Assembly (NCBI GenBank): GCA_002099365.1
Contig: MSED01000008.1
Coordinates: 62,001 to 126,000, forward strand
Length of the DNA: 64,000 nucleotides
Source: Phialophora verrucosa
Lineage: Eukaryota; Ascomycota; Eurotiomycetes; Chaetothyriales; Herpotrichiellaceae
Direction of reading: 5' to 3'
Made by a program: the position numbers and the translations under genes. The notes beneath the pieces were generated by a model, which did not search any database, was not told the origin of the DNA, and saw only the letters and a program-made list of their open reading frames with translations. Shown here one piece after another: positions 1-10,336 of the stretch; position 1 is the stretch's first letter, and the number at the start of each line of letters is the position of its first letter.

Positions 1-1149
1 CCGATCGGTCTGGGAGAGAGTCGCTCTACGACCACATTTACTGGTCGATGTGGCTAAGGTCGACACCAGAACCAAGATGCTTGGCTATGACTTCCAAATG
101 CCGGTCTTCACCTCGCCTTTTGGACTTGCGAGGCTGGCTCATCCAGATGGTGAGCTTAATATTGCCAGGGCCGCGGTGGATTGTGGTGTCACCATGTGTG
201 TAGGTCCAATGTCAGGGTCTCGGTCTTGGTTCAGCCGCTAAGAAAGCCCTTTGTTCTCCAGTATTCAACATATGCGTCTTTTCCTTTTTCCGAAACTATG
301 GCCGTGGTACCCCAGGGTTATCCGATATTCTTCCAGCTATACGTGAATAAAGACCGCTCACAGACCGAACGAATGCTCAGGGAAGTGGCCGGGCTCGGGG
401 CAAAGGCTATTTTCATCACCGTCGACTTGCCGGTTGTCGGCAAACGGGAGGCAGACGAGCGAATCCAAACCCATATAAATGAGACGAGTGGGAACACCAT
501 GAATGTCCTCAAAGGTTCGGACCGAAAGGGCCATGGGTTGGCCAGAGCCACCGCCTCCGACATCGATCCTTCATTCTCATGGAAAGATCTGGCTTGGATC
601 CGAAGCATTACCAGCCTGCCCATTATTCTCAAGGGTATACAGACGGCCGCGGACGCAAAGCAAGCCATGCTGGCCGGTTGTGACGGGATCTTTATCTCCA
701 ACCACGGTGGCAGGGCTCTTGATACCTCACCAGCATCTCTCCTTGTCCTCCTCGAGATGCACATTGTTTGCCCAGAGGTCTTTGAAAAGATGGAAGTCTT
801 TATCGATGGAGGCATCCGCAGAGGTACAGATATCTTGAAGGCCGTGTGCCTGGGCGCCACAGGCGTGGCATTGGGACGACCAGTTCTCTATTCCAACATG
901 TACGGGAAAGATGGGGTAAAGCATCTACTTTGGAGTGAGTGTACCACCTGATGTCCTGGTCCTATTTATCTTGCTGAAACCCATCGTGCAGTTCTAAAGG
1001 ACGAGCTGGAGACGGCAATGCAACAGTGCGGGTTGACTAGTCTAAGAGATGCGTCGCCGCAGTATGTCAACACTGCAGAGTTGGACCCCTTGGTCATGAA
1101 GAGCTTGTCGCATCCATATGCGGCGAAAGTCCTTAGGCCGAACTTGTGA
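1..1149 (+). CDS. FMN-dependent 2-hydroxyacid dehydrogenase (lactate/glycolate oxidase family), 5' partial
   Basis: The N-terminus lies left of the window. Exons are 1–199, 262–934 and 992–1149; both introns keep frame (GTAGGT…CAG and GTGAGT…CAG). The protein oxidises a 2-hydroxyacid to a 2-keto acid using FMN, as in L-lactate dehydrogenase (cytochrome b2), glycolate oxidase and lactate monooxygenase. Visible marks are the FTSP…HPDGE strand near the start, STYASFPF, FQLYV, ITVDLP, the flavin-contacting lysine in PIILKG, the catalytic histidine in SNHGGRALD, the phosphate loop IDGGIRRG and the closing GVALGRP. Whether a cytochrome b5 domain precedes it, as in cytochrome b2, cannot be seen here. 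The true substrate is not readable; lactate, glycolate or a bulkier hydroxyacid are all possible. The next gene downstream, on the same strand, is a cyclase-family protein, followed by further redox and aldol enzymes. Confidence 0.9.
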
Positions 1150-1587
1150 AAACTGTCCAACATAGGCGTCCTACCCAAACTTGTGGAACGCAACTACACC
1201 ACATCCAGCGCGAGCCTCATGGCACACATTTGATGGAATAGTTTTTGGGCTCACCAAATGGAACGGCTTCTATCAGCTCTGACTTGACATCCTGGAGGCG
1301 TAAGAGTCGATTGGAAAGACCCGAGCTTGCTTGCGGGGCTTCGTCGAATCCATTTTGATACCGGTCGAATTCCCCAGTGCTCCCAACCACTTGACACCCA
1401 GACCCGGCACTTGCGGGGCATCTTTTTGAGATCTATCGTATTTCCGGGATGCCTGCCATGTTTTCATTCGCAATTAGGATTCCCAGAATGTTTTGCGAGA
1501 ATGTTAGGCCGAGTCCGGTGACTTGTCAGAGGTTTACTGGGCAGACCGCCAGAATGAACCTGAAAATGAATTAATAAACCCACGAGG
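1150..1587. other. Intergenic, between hydroxyacid dehydrogenase and cyclase
   Basis: Both neighbours are on the plus strand, so this holds a 3' end and the next promoter. Short open frames are present in all phases; none has family features or a plausible splice partner. Confidence 0.5.
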
Positions 1588-2655
1588 ATGTCCAATGACC
1601 CCAACCGAGCACAGAGGATATTCTCTTTTTGGAAAATGGCATCGAACACTCTCGACCTCCACGAGACTCCATTCGATAAACTGCCTGACTGGCGCAGAGT
1701 TTGGACCCATCCAGCTGGGTCGCGTGAAGAAGGTCTCGGACGTCTAGTGCTCTTGACCGCCGAACGCATCAAGTCCGCCCCATCGACATGTATCAAAACC
1801 GGACGGCACGTTGGGCTAAACTGGGATCTGAACAAACTCGAGGTCGCCAACTTCGGCAGGCAATCATGCCAGCATCATATCCTGCCACTCATGGGGGGCA
1901 ACGTGTACGACGACATGTACATCTTCAACCCGCAACAGTCGTCGCAGTGGGACGGGTTCCGACACTTCTCACAGCCCTCTGTTGACCATCCTGGACGGCG
2001 CGAATTCTACGGCGGTGTCCAGAGCCTGGAGATCCTGGATCGCTCAAACGTGCGCATCGGGATCCAGCACTGGGCGGAGGACGGCATCTGCGGGCGCGGT
2101 GTGCTTCTCGATTACGCAAGGTACGCGCGCAGACATGGAATCAAGTTCTCTACTTTCTCCGATCACGCAGTGTCGTTGAAGACGCTACTGGAAGTGGCAA
2201 AGGAGCAGGGCACAACGTTCAAAAGAGGGGACCTGCTGTTCTTTCGTATCGGCCTGATCGATGAATGGGAGCGCCAGATGACGGCACAGGATAAAAATTC
2301 ATACGCCACGACTAAGACGCCGCAGCATGCCGGTGTCGAGGGCACTAAGGAGATGCTTCGATGGATCTGGGACCAGGGTTTCGCCGCCGTTGCGAGTGAT
2401 AGTCTTTCTTTTGAGGTGTACCCGCCGAAGAAGGAGTATCCTCGACCCATGGCCGAAGACGGAGGCGTCGAAGGGCTGTTTATGCATGAAATATTGCTGG
2501 CTGGTTGGGGGATCCCGATTGGCGAGCTATTTGATCTCGAACGATTGAGCAGGACGTGCGAAGAAGAGAACCGATGGGAGTTCTTCGTCACGAGTGCGCC
2601 CCTTAATATGCCGGGTGGAGTGAGCAGTCCGCCGAACTGCGTGGCTGTCTTTTAA
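1588..2655 (+). CDS. Cyclase-family protein (kynurenine-formamidase-like fold), intronless
   Basis: A single exon of 355 codons if read from the ATG at 1588. A second in-frame ATG at 1636 (AAAATGG context) gives 339 residues and may be the real start, because family similarity only begins after it. The family (PF04199) includes metal-dependent amidases and lactonases such as bacterial kynurenine formamidase. The fungal branch is recognised by QSSQWDGFRHF, GICGRGVLLDYARY, RGDLLFFRIG, AAVASDSLSFEVYP and a C-terminus in PPNCVAVF. In the bacterial enzymes the first metal ligand sits in an HxGTHxD motif; here that place reads SSQWDGFRH, so Asp and a later His stay but the first His is Gln. Activity is therefore uncertain. 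It lies between a hydroxyacid dehydrogenase and a short-chain dehydrogenase, which would suit hydrolysis of a lactone or amide intermediate, but that is inference. Confidence 0.85.
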   Translation: MSNDPNRAQRIFSFWKMASNTLDLHETPFDKLPDWRRVWTHPAGSREEGLGRLVLLTAERIKSAPSTCIKTGRHVGLNWDLNKLEVANFGRQSCQHHILPLMGGNVYDDMYIFNPQQSSQWDGFRHFSQPSVDHPGRREFYGGVQSLEILDRSNVRIGIQHWAEDGICGRGVLLDYARYARRHGIKFSTFSDHAVSLKTLLEVAKEQGTTFKRGDLLFFRIGLIDEWERQMTAQDKNSYATTKTPQHAGVEGTKEMLRWIWDQGFAAVASDSLSFEVYPPKKEYPRPMAEDGGVEGLFMHEILLAGWGIPIGELFDLERLSRTCEEENRWEFFVTSAPLNMPGGVSSPPNCVAVF

Positions 2656-3636
2656 TAGTGTATAGCTGTCAAGTACCAAATAGCTGTGGAGGAAACCAAA
2701 AAAAGGTGAGTGCACCCCGATCGAAGATCCCTTTCAGTCCGCTTACCTGCTTGCAATCTTCGCTCCTCCTGACTCTTGTCACAAAGGTCGCTCTACCATG
2801 TCTGGGCAGTCGGTTCTGGAGTATACGCAATCCCACCGTCTTGCATCGACCATACCGCTAAAGACCCTCTGGACGATCTATCTCCCCAGCTTCCTGCAAC
2901 GATGGTTCTCGGCCCAAGCCATGATGAGCACATGGATCTGATGTGAAAGTTCTGTTGCAGATTGTCAACGATTTCCATGTCGCGCCGAGGCACCTGCCAG
3001 CTCTCCATCCACGTCACGGGATGAGGAAGACCCCGCAAGCGTGTAGTTGAAATCTGGGGAGGAGGAAGACACGGTCCCCACAGGCAACCAGTACGGGAAA
3101 TAAAATGCTCCCGCTAGCTTCATTGTTCGCTTGCCCCCCTCCACCCATGGAGGGAAGCCAAAGATGTTGCAGTTCATCAGACCACTCGCTTCCCGCCTCC
3201 ACCAACTTGTCGGAGGGTAACCTACAGGTAGCGTTTTGTAAACCACTCAAGCCGTCGCTGTTTGACCGCCGCAAAAAGGACAAAAATGGTTCGGAGTAGG
3301 CACGAGCGAAGGACGCTCGCTTGCGTCAAAGGTGGTCCCTAGCTGAGACTAACAGAGGTGTGTATCTCGGCATCGGGCCGTGCTCTGTGGAATCAATGTA
3401 CTCATTAGCGTCGAGCATGATCTCTAGGCTCTGGGAACAGCACCGCTTGCGCCATTGAGATCCTATTGTTCTGAAATGCTAAAGCTCGTCATGGTGATCT
3501 TGCTCTATCACTCCTTATATATATCTTAAAGGCCGCATACGTGGTATATGAATGTCGCTAGTGGCACAATTCATTACAGATATCTTTGATTTGCCCTTTC
3601 GTTCTCATCTCTCCGCTCCCCGGAATGTGTGCCAGA
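2656..3636. other. Intergenic, convergent ends of cyclase and SDR
   Basis: About 1 kb with only short open frames under 95 codons on both strands. I found no splice combination giving a recognisable domain. It could hide a decayed gene, but nothing here supports one. Confidence 0.4.
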
Positions 3637-4801
3637 TCACAAACCCAAGACACCCTGATAGATGGAATGAACCGGTTAATCGCCGTTGTCCCACAACGTG
3701 GACGGAAGATAAGGTCGAAAAGGGTTATAAGCACTCACTCCATCAACGTAAAGCGTGGTTCCACACACAAATTGACTCGCCTGGCTGGCGAGGAACACGG
3801 TTGGGCCAGCAAAGTCATTGGGCTGACCCCAACGACGTGCGGGTGCGCGCAAGGAGCGAGCCTCAATCATGGCGGGATCTTGTCTGATGTCGGCATTGCT
3901 GGAGGGCGTCCAGAGTCAGTGAGCCAGAGGGGGCAATAATAATGACCATAACGGCGAATATGCGTGAGTTGGATAAAAGATGTGAAAGAGAGGAACAAAT
4001 AATCAGGAGCCAGGCTGGAGCTTCGAAACCAATACATACATGTCCGTCTCGATGAATCCGGGCGCAATTGCGTTGACCTGGATGTTATGCCGGCTCCATT
4101 CATTGCTCAGGGCCTTGGTCATCTGTCTCACAGCCCCCTTCGACGCCGAGTATGCCATGATGCCCTCGCCCCCGAGCGAGTCCATGATCGAAGTGACGTT
4201 AATGATCTTTCCCCGCCGGCGCGGAATCATATGTTTGCCGGCGGCCTGGCATAGCAGGAAGATTGCTTTCATGTTCACATCCGTGACCTGTTTCGTGTGG
4301 TGACTCGACTCAGTACTCGAAAAGGAAAGGCATCAAAAAATGCCTCTCGCTCATGAGAAAGAGAGGGGGGAGATAAAGAAACACGCATCTGAGCATATAT
4401 GTACATACCATATCCCACTCCACCTCCGTGACGGCTAGCGAAGATTTGCGAACAATGATGCCGGCACAATTGACCAGGATATGGATGTCGCCCCGCATGA
4501 TTTCCACAGCGTGGTCGAATGCCTTCTGGATATCCACCATGTTATTCAAGTCGCAGGGAACGACCTCCACTCGCACTGCACCGCCGACTTTCGTACGTAT
4601 CTTGTCGGCGGCGGTGGTACTGGACATGTCTCGTTGCGTGAGGCAGATGGATGCCCCGGCCTCGGCCAATGCGATGGCCATTGCGAGGCCAATACCGCGG
4701 GTTCCACCGGTGATCAGCACGTTCTGACCGGTGAGATCAAAGAGTTGAGGCGAAGGAAGATCGGGTGTGAGGGAACCTACTTCTGAGGCTAGTGATCCCA
4801 T
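3637..4801 (-). CDS. Short-chain dehydrogenase/reductase (gluconate 5-dehydrogenase/KduD-like)
   Basis: Exons, in transcript order, are 4801–4409, 4287–4040, 3898–3739 and 3654–3637, giving 272 residues. All introns are GT–AG and the phases fit; the last exon holds only GVLGL and the stop, completing the usual VDGG tail. It is a classical NAD(P)-dependent SDR with the cofactor motif TGGTRGIG near residue 31, NCAG in the fourth strand, a Ser in INVTSIMDS and the catalytic pair YSASK (Tyr, Lys). NAIAPGFIETD and RWGQPNDFAG follow the 2-deoxy-gluconate 3-dehydrogenase/gluconate 5-dehydrogenase pattern, so a sugar acid or polyol is the likely substrate; other keto substrates cannot be excluded. 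TA-rich stretches lie 53–76 bp upstream of the ATG. It is transcribed in the same direction as the C2H2 regulator upstream of it. Confidence 0.92.
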
Positions 4802-5234
4802 GGTGACGGTGGTAAAAGGGCGCCGTAGACGATGTTTACAGGGGGAACTAAGAATATATATGGACGACTATATATATCCTTTTGGCAATTGTCGATTGCG
4901 GTGTGCGCTCCGGTACGCTGTTGTCCGCGAGTAACTATTGGAAACAGGACAGCCACAGATTGCGGAACGACTCCTGCCTGCAATACCACAAGTAACAGAA
5001 GGAGACGGAATTGGGAGGATGGTCATTGGGGTCGGCGGGGCATCCCTGCACCCAGAGAACGCAGTCATTGTCTCGGGAGAACTATATTTCGAGCTAGCAA
5101 TGCCAAAGCACTAATCTTGACATGGTTTGGCCTTTTGGTAGGGTTCATTTTGGCTGGGAACTATCCTTGACGTTCCTATATACAAAGATCAGTTTGCGCC
5201 CGAGCTCGACAAGTTGCCCAATTCGAGTCACCGG
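4802..5234. other. Intergenic, upstream of SDR and downstream of C2H2 factor
   Basis: Both flanking genes are on the minus strand, so this holds the SDR promoter and the 3' end of the regulator. No further gene is evident. Confidence 0.5.
4854..4877 (-). promoter_or_regulatory. TA-rich tracts upstream of the SDR
   Basis: ATATATA at 4854–4860 and TATATATAT at 4869–4877 lie 53–76 bp before the SDR start codon on the minus strand. The position suits a TATA element; this rests on composition and spacing only. Confidence 0.35.
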
Positions 5235-8200
5235 CTACCATGGAAATGCGTCTATCACCCTACAGAACTTTTTGTTCAGCTCCCACGTTGGCAAATCCTG
5301 CAACGTTCGGACTGCGTTTGCCTTGAGAGTCGGGAAGCAAGTGCCATCACAGATGTTGGAAACCGAACCGACCGCGGCCGGGCCACCCATCTCGATCCAG
5401 GTTTCGACCTCTGCAACCTCCTGAAACTCTTGACTCCATGGTAATCTATCCAGGCGGACCGCTGTGTTGCTGCCGCTGCGCTCGCCCTGTAGCGTTCCGT
5501 ACCTGACCGTTGTCAACAGGTAGAGATATCCCGTGAAGACCAGCGTCGTCTTGCAGAGTGCGTGCACCGCCTTTTCGTGAGCGATGCCGACGATCTGCGC
5601 TGCGTGCCATGTCAGCCTCCTTATTCGGGTTGGATCGCGCTGCAAGACGTCTCGAAGTCGTTGCTGTAGAACCTGTGGTTGAATCCGTTGCATTTCCTGA
5701 GCTTCCTGGAAGAAGTTGCTGAACAAATGCACAATGAGGTCAAGTCCGCTGTTGGAAGTGAAAAGATGAGCATGATGGGAAAGAAGGTTCGTGACACTGT
5801 ATTACAGTGGAGAGGGTGTTAGTAGAATCCACAAGCTCAACCCCAGTGTTTCAAGGCAAGAGTTGCGCTGGGACTTACTGAGTATGGATCATGTCCGACG
5901 CAGAAGTCGGAGTGAGCATGGAATTGCTCAGACAGGTCAACGCCTGTAGGAGAAGGTTGTTCGCAGGCTGGTGCATCACCACAAGTTGTGGCAGCCCTAG
6001 AAAGTCGGGCATGGAAGCCATCTCAATTCTTTTCAGGTCCCAAAGCTGGCGCGTCACCACTTGTGCACACAGGCGCTTGGACCAGGAAGTTACATCGTCC
6101 GGCAAAGTCCCTTGTGAGACAAGGCGCTTCAACACGGCAGGTAAACGATGGCCAGGCAGTTGCATGGACTTGACCCCGGCCAAAGCTCGCCATAATTGAG
6201 CCGAAGGCGCTTCCCACAGTGCCTCGGCGCAGGGAAGACGTCCTGGGACCTCGTGGACATCGATCGTTCCTCGTCGGTTCGTCAGAGTGGACAAGGTGCA
6301 GTCGTACTCAAAGATGGCCCAAGCCAGCCTGATCTTCCACTCTCTGTCCCGCCATTGGTGCCACATAGACATCGTGCTCTGATTATCGTGATCGTCGCCA
6401 GCTTTGAATAGTTCCTGAGTCTCATCCGAAGGCATTTGAAGCTGGGCTTTAAACATGCCTATCCGTCGTAAACTCGCCACTAGAGCACCTTTACCTGCGT
6501 CAGCAATTTCATAAATCTGCCTGTCCCCAGATCCCAAGGCATGTATTTGATACAGGCAAGCCGCCGCAATGTGGTGCGGGTTGTTGAGACCCAATCTATC
6601 TGGGCCAGCCTGCCACATGTTGTGATCAGACACCACGTGGATTTGGAGAAGTGTATCCATGTTCAGCTTACCGACCAGGTCAATGCTATGGCACACATAA
6701 CACCCAGAGCTCTAGAAAAAGTCGAAGCACCCTCGGTACGGGAAAAGCCAGCTCCGATGCAAGCCATTGCGGAAATCAGCACTGTTGGTGAAGTTGCTGC
6801 GTCCCACGATGGCAGATGCATGATGGGCAAAATGGACTGGAAGTGGACGATATAAAGACGCTGGAAGTGGAGAAGATGCTCATAGGCGATAATGAACTGA
6901 GGTTCTAAGTCCTTCAGAGGCTGGAGGATATCCGAGGATAGAATTTGGGCAAAGCCTCTCAAAATTTCACCCTGGTTGCTCAAAAGCATTAGCTTTCGGA
7001 GCTGCTCATTGGCTTCGAACAGCTGTAGAAGTGGTGACGGTGATAGAGCCGGGAGATTTTGGGTTTCTTGCCAGGGATCCTCGACGACTCGATCGGAAGG
7101 TCCAGAGTCCCGTTCTCCCCATTGTACAGACAAAGAAGGCCTTGCAGGAGCTTGATCGGGAGTTTCTTGGTTCAGACCAGAGTGAATTCCATTGATTTTT
7201 GGTTTTTGAGCGAGTTGCCTCTGGCGATCTTCTGCGCCTCCCTCGAATTTGTGATTGGAGGGTTCTCGAGTTGGTAAGTCTTCGTGCTGGAGTTCTGTCG
7301 AGTCTAGGGTCAAATCAAACCAGTCAAGGTAAGAGAAATTGAAACGGATGTTGGCCTCCCACTCGTTCAGAAATGTCAGGTCGCTGGTATCGTAGTCGAC
7401 GGAGTCAAGTCCACTGTAGGCTGATGTAGGATCGTTGGCTGCATTTGGTCGGGGTTGCGCAAAGGCAAACGCGGAATAACTGGGTTCCAAGCTCGGCGCA
7501 GCTACTAGACCGTCGTGGAATTGCGGGTTCTGAATGTGGTGAACGTCTCCTTCGCAACCCTGCAAGGAAGCATTATTGCTTGAAACAGTCTTGCCGATCT
7601 CTGCGGCAGGACGAGATTGACCGGCCTCCACGAAGCCATCGCCCAATGGCAGCGGTGAAGCATCCGACTGAGACTCTGGCTCAGTAAATAGCTCTGCCTG
7701 TGCTCTCGAGAAGATTTCTCCCTGGGCGATTGGAGATCGAGTTGCCCGAGGTTGCAGGTGAAAATTGTCATCGTGGACGTCAGCATGATCTACAGAGTAG
7801 TTTGGGCACTGCATGCTCGGTCCAGAGTCTCGAGGGCTGGCGGAAGGGAGGTTGAATTCGGCGGACCCCTGATGGCCACCAGCTAGCCTCGTCTCTCGCT
7901 GGTGACCTAAATTCTTGTAGCATTGGCCGTTTCGCTGGTGACGAAGGAGAACGTCCTTCCTAGAGAAGGATTTCTTGCATTGGGGGCATAGGATGAGCTC
8001 AGCTTCCCAGTAGCTAGTCACAGTCAACAACTAGCCAACCTGTTTTCTCCAAAGGTACTCATCTGTACGTTTTGTGAGTAGCCTCGTGGCGATGAAGATG
8101 AGTGGTTCGCTTGAATGTGTGGCCACAAGTTGTGCAACGATGTTTACGTTTGTCCTGAACAATCAATTCGACCCTTCGTGTAAATGCAAGGAAGACGCGA

Positions 8201-8241
8201 AAAGGGCGACTCACCTGGCGGTGTGACGACGATGTAGGCAT
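5235..8241 (-). CDS. C2H2 zinc-finger transcription factor with fungal_trans domain
   Basis: Exons, in transcript order, are 8241–8215, 8154–8069, 8013–6672, 6609–5879 and 5796–5235, giving 915 residues. Each junction keeps frame; the 62-bp intron at 6610–6671 joins the two halves of the fungal_trans domain exactly where this family aligns. The protein opens with MPTSSSHRQ, then a C2H2 finger (CTTCGHTF…HLHRHEATH) and a second finger with a final Cys (CPQCKKSFSRKDVLLRHQ). A Ser/Gln/Pro-rich linker follows, then the fungal-specific regulatory domain (PF04082) from about residue 390, with CIGAGF and the ARR-like block LVASLRRIGMF. It is presumably a nuclear DNA-binding regulator and lies inside a set of catabolic-type enzymes, so a pathway-specific role is likely. 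The last dozen codons are not typical of the family and the 3' exon could end differently. Confidence 0.88.
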
Positions 8242-8647
8242 GGAGGCTGATGTATCTTCTAGTTGATCGTACCTTGTAATCTAAATGCAGTAGGTTGCCG
8301 TAGTTGCTGCTCCCGGCGAATTGTGAACGTAAAGGTTTTGGAAGCATTGTGCCCTTTAAAACATGGGGGTTTGCGGGGGAGGGGGTCTTACTAGACCAAC
8401 TCGGTCGGGAGAGGCTTGGGGGTTCCCAGCATTTTATCTCACAATCTAAAACTTGACCTCGCCAGCCATGGCAGAGGTTGGGTCTACTCATTTGTATATC
8501 CTATGTGTAAGCCTCCATCAGAGGCGCCACCGGGTTGAGCAAGGGACGTGCGCAGTCATGTCTTCCGCTCGAGTCTGTATATATACACATCATGAGAGTG
8601 CGCCTGCAGGTAGGGGAGGCGGTGAACCTCCTCTCCACCCGTCACCA
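8242..8647. other. Intergenic, C2H2 factor promoter / panB-like 3' end
   Basis: About 400 bp upstream of the C2H2 factor and downstream of the PanB-like gene, with a short TATATAT run near 8577–8584. No coding potential recognised. Confidence 0.45.
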
Positions 8648-9707
8648 TCAGTACTTCGACGATTCCAGCTTCTCGACCTCCATTGAGTTCATATCATACC
8701 CCTTGAATAGATCAGCAAGACCGAAGATCAGATTGGAGAAGCCCAGACATACATTCTTTGACTCTGGAAATGATCTTTCTGCGGTCTCTTTTTTATATTG
8801 CCGGAGCGCCTGCAGCGAGATCCCACCCACGTCGGCGTATTTCTTGTGCCATCTACTGGATAGTCAGGATCCGGACGTCGTGGACTGTGCGTTGGGACTC
8901 GGAACTTACACTGCGGCGAACGTGGTATTGGCGTACCCACAGAGCTCGGTTTGAAGAGCAATCTGTGCCGACGTGTTGGGTCCGCACCTGAATCGAAAAA
9001 TCGCAGCGTCAGCTTGATCCGTCTGTAACAGGGACACGCTCCTCTGTACCCAATGCCGATGGTCGGTATTTGCAACTTCGACGTGATCCATTTCGCGGCT
9101 GGGCCAGCCACCGCCTCCAGCACAACGGCAAAGGCGCCCGCGTTTTGAAGTGCAAGAGCGTCCTTCAGAGTCTTTTCTGCCTCTTCAGCGGTCACACCGT
9201 AAGCACTCGCCCCAGAGGTGTCGGTCTGCGGCGTCAGTCCTATGTGTCCAATGACTGGCACGCCTGCATCCACTATGGCTCGAACTCGAGATGCCATTTT
9301 CACGCCTCCTTCCAACTTGATGGCATCGCAGCGGCCCTCCTTCATGAGCTTCAGAGCGTTGGCCGCAGCTGCATCATCCAGGTGTAAGTCCAACATGTCG
9401 CATTGCAGACCGCAAGCTCTTTCTTACCTTGCTCGTCGGAGACCTCATACGTCCCCATTGGCATGTCTCCCAAAAGCAAAGGGCTTTTGGCACCCCGAGC
9501 GACGGCCTTACAGTGATAGACCATCTCGTCTAGCGTCACATAGTTGGTGCTGTCTTGGCCCAAAGCAACAATTGCAAGGCTGTCTCCGATCAAAATGAGG
9601 TCCATTTCCGCCATTTCGCACAGTAATGCGCTAGGATAGTCCCAGGCGGTTGTACAGCTGGCGACACCGCTTTTGCAAGCTTGGACAAACTTGCTGATCG
9701 CTCCCAT
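8648..9707 (-). CDS. panB: Ketopantoate hydroxymethyltransferase-like (PanB family)
   Basis: Exons, in transcript order, are 9707–9428, 9368–9050, 8987–8910 and 8855–8648, giving 294 residues; all introns are 54–62 bp GT–AG and phases match. The family adds a hydroxymethyl group from methylene-tetrahydrofolate to 2-ketoisovalerate, the first step to pantothenate and CoA. The fold marks are in order: TTAWDYPSA, ILIGDSLA, VTLDEMVYHC, LLLGDMP, the substrate lysine in AIKLEGG, GHIGLTPQ, the catalytic Glu in VVLEAV and PTIGIGCGPNTS. The two key residues (Lys, Glu) are present, so it is probably active. The ATG at 9707 is the first in frame, although the frame stays open about 90 bp further up without an ATG. 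It is divergent from a zinc alcohol dehydrogenase and sits in a catabolic-looking cluster, so its job may be a related aldol or retro-aldol reaction on another 2-keto acid rather than vitamin synthesis. Confidence 0.9.
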
Positions 9708-10336
9708 CGCGAAACCAGTCGTCTTGGCGTGGTGAGAAACTAGAATGTAATCTCTAGGGCAGTCTGGACGCTGTCCTAAGATATGTTGATATTCTGCGAA
9801 TACATATCGGCATCAACGGCAACAGCGGTGGGCTTGCCGCCCCCACCCTCCTCCCTCCTATCCCTGGCGCCCCCAATACGCGCGGCAGAGGAAGCCGAGG
9901 AAGAGGTCATCGTGTTTACAGTGCCATAGTGTTCTCGGGGAATGAAGTCCAGAAGACAGAATGGGGGCCAGATTCCCCTGCCCGTCTTGCCCCGCAAGCC
10001 TGCGGAGACATGCAGTTATTGTGCGCCAGTGGGGCATATCTCTCGCTTCACGCTGTCTAACGGATCTTGGACCTGTGGCCAGCCCGTTGTTTGGAGCGCT
10101 AGAGCTCCAGATTGACCTCGGCGTAACGCAGTATCCTGCATGAGATTTACTCCAAATCTCGGTTGAGCAGTTGACCACAGAAAAGATTCTATGCGCCACT
10201 GTGTTGCTCGTAAATCTCCCACTGATCAATCTTATTCCAGTCGTGACTAGTGATCATTCCTATTTCTCCTAGAACCGACCATTAGTTTTGACCTCTTGTG
10301 AAGCGAATAGGATACGGCGCCGTGCTTTCTGCCAGC
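9708..10336. promoter_or_regulatory. Divergent promoter region, PanB-like gene and zinc dehydrogenase
   Basis: About 630 bp separate two divergently transcribed genes and could regulate them together. Short minus-strand frames with a Gly/Arg-rich reading occur near 9776–9997, but they have no splice route into the PanB-like gene. Confidence 0.5.

Noticed and set aside
318..860. 180-codon minus-strand frame
   Set aside because: Antisense shadow of the hydroxyacid dehydrogenase exon; no domain and no ATG-based start.
2658..3299. Several 60–95-codon frames on both strands
   Set aside because: Overlap each other, no family features, no coherent splicing.
9776..9997. Minus-strand Gly/Arg-rich frame before the PanB-like gene, considered as a first exon
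   Set aside because: No donor gives an intron of normal length that stays in frame with the PanB-like exon.
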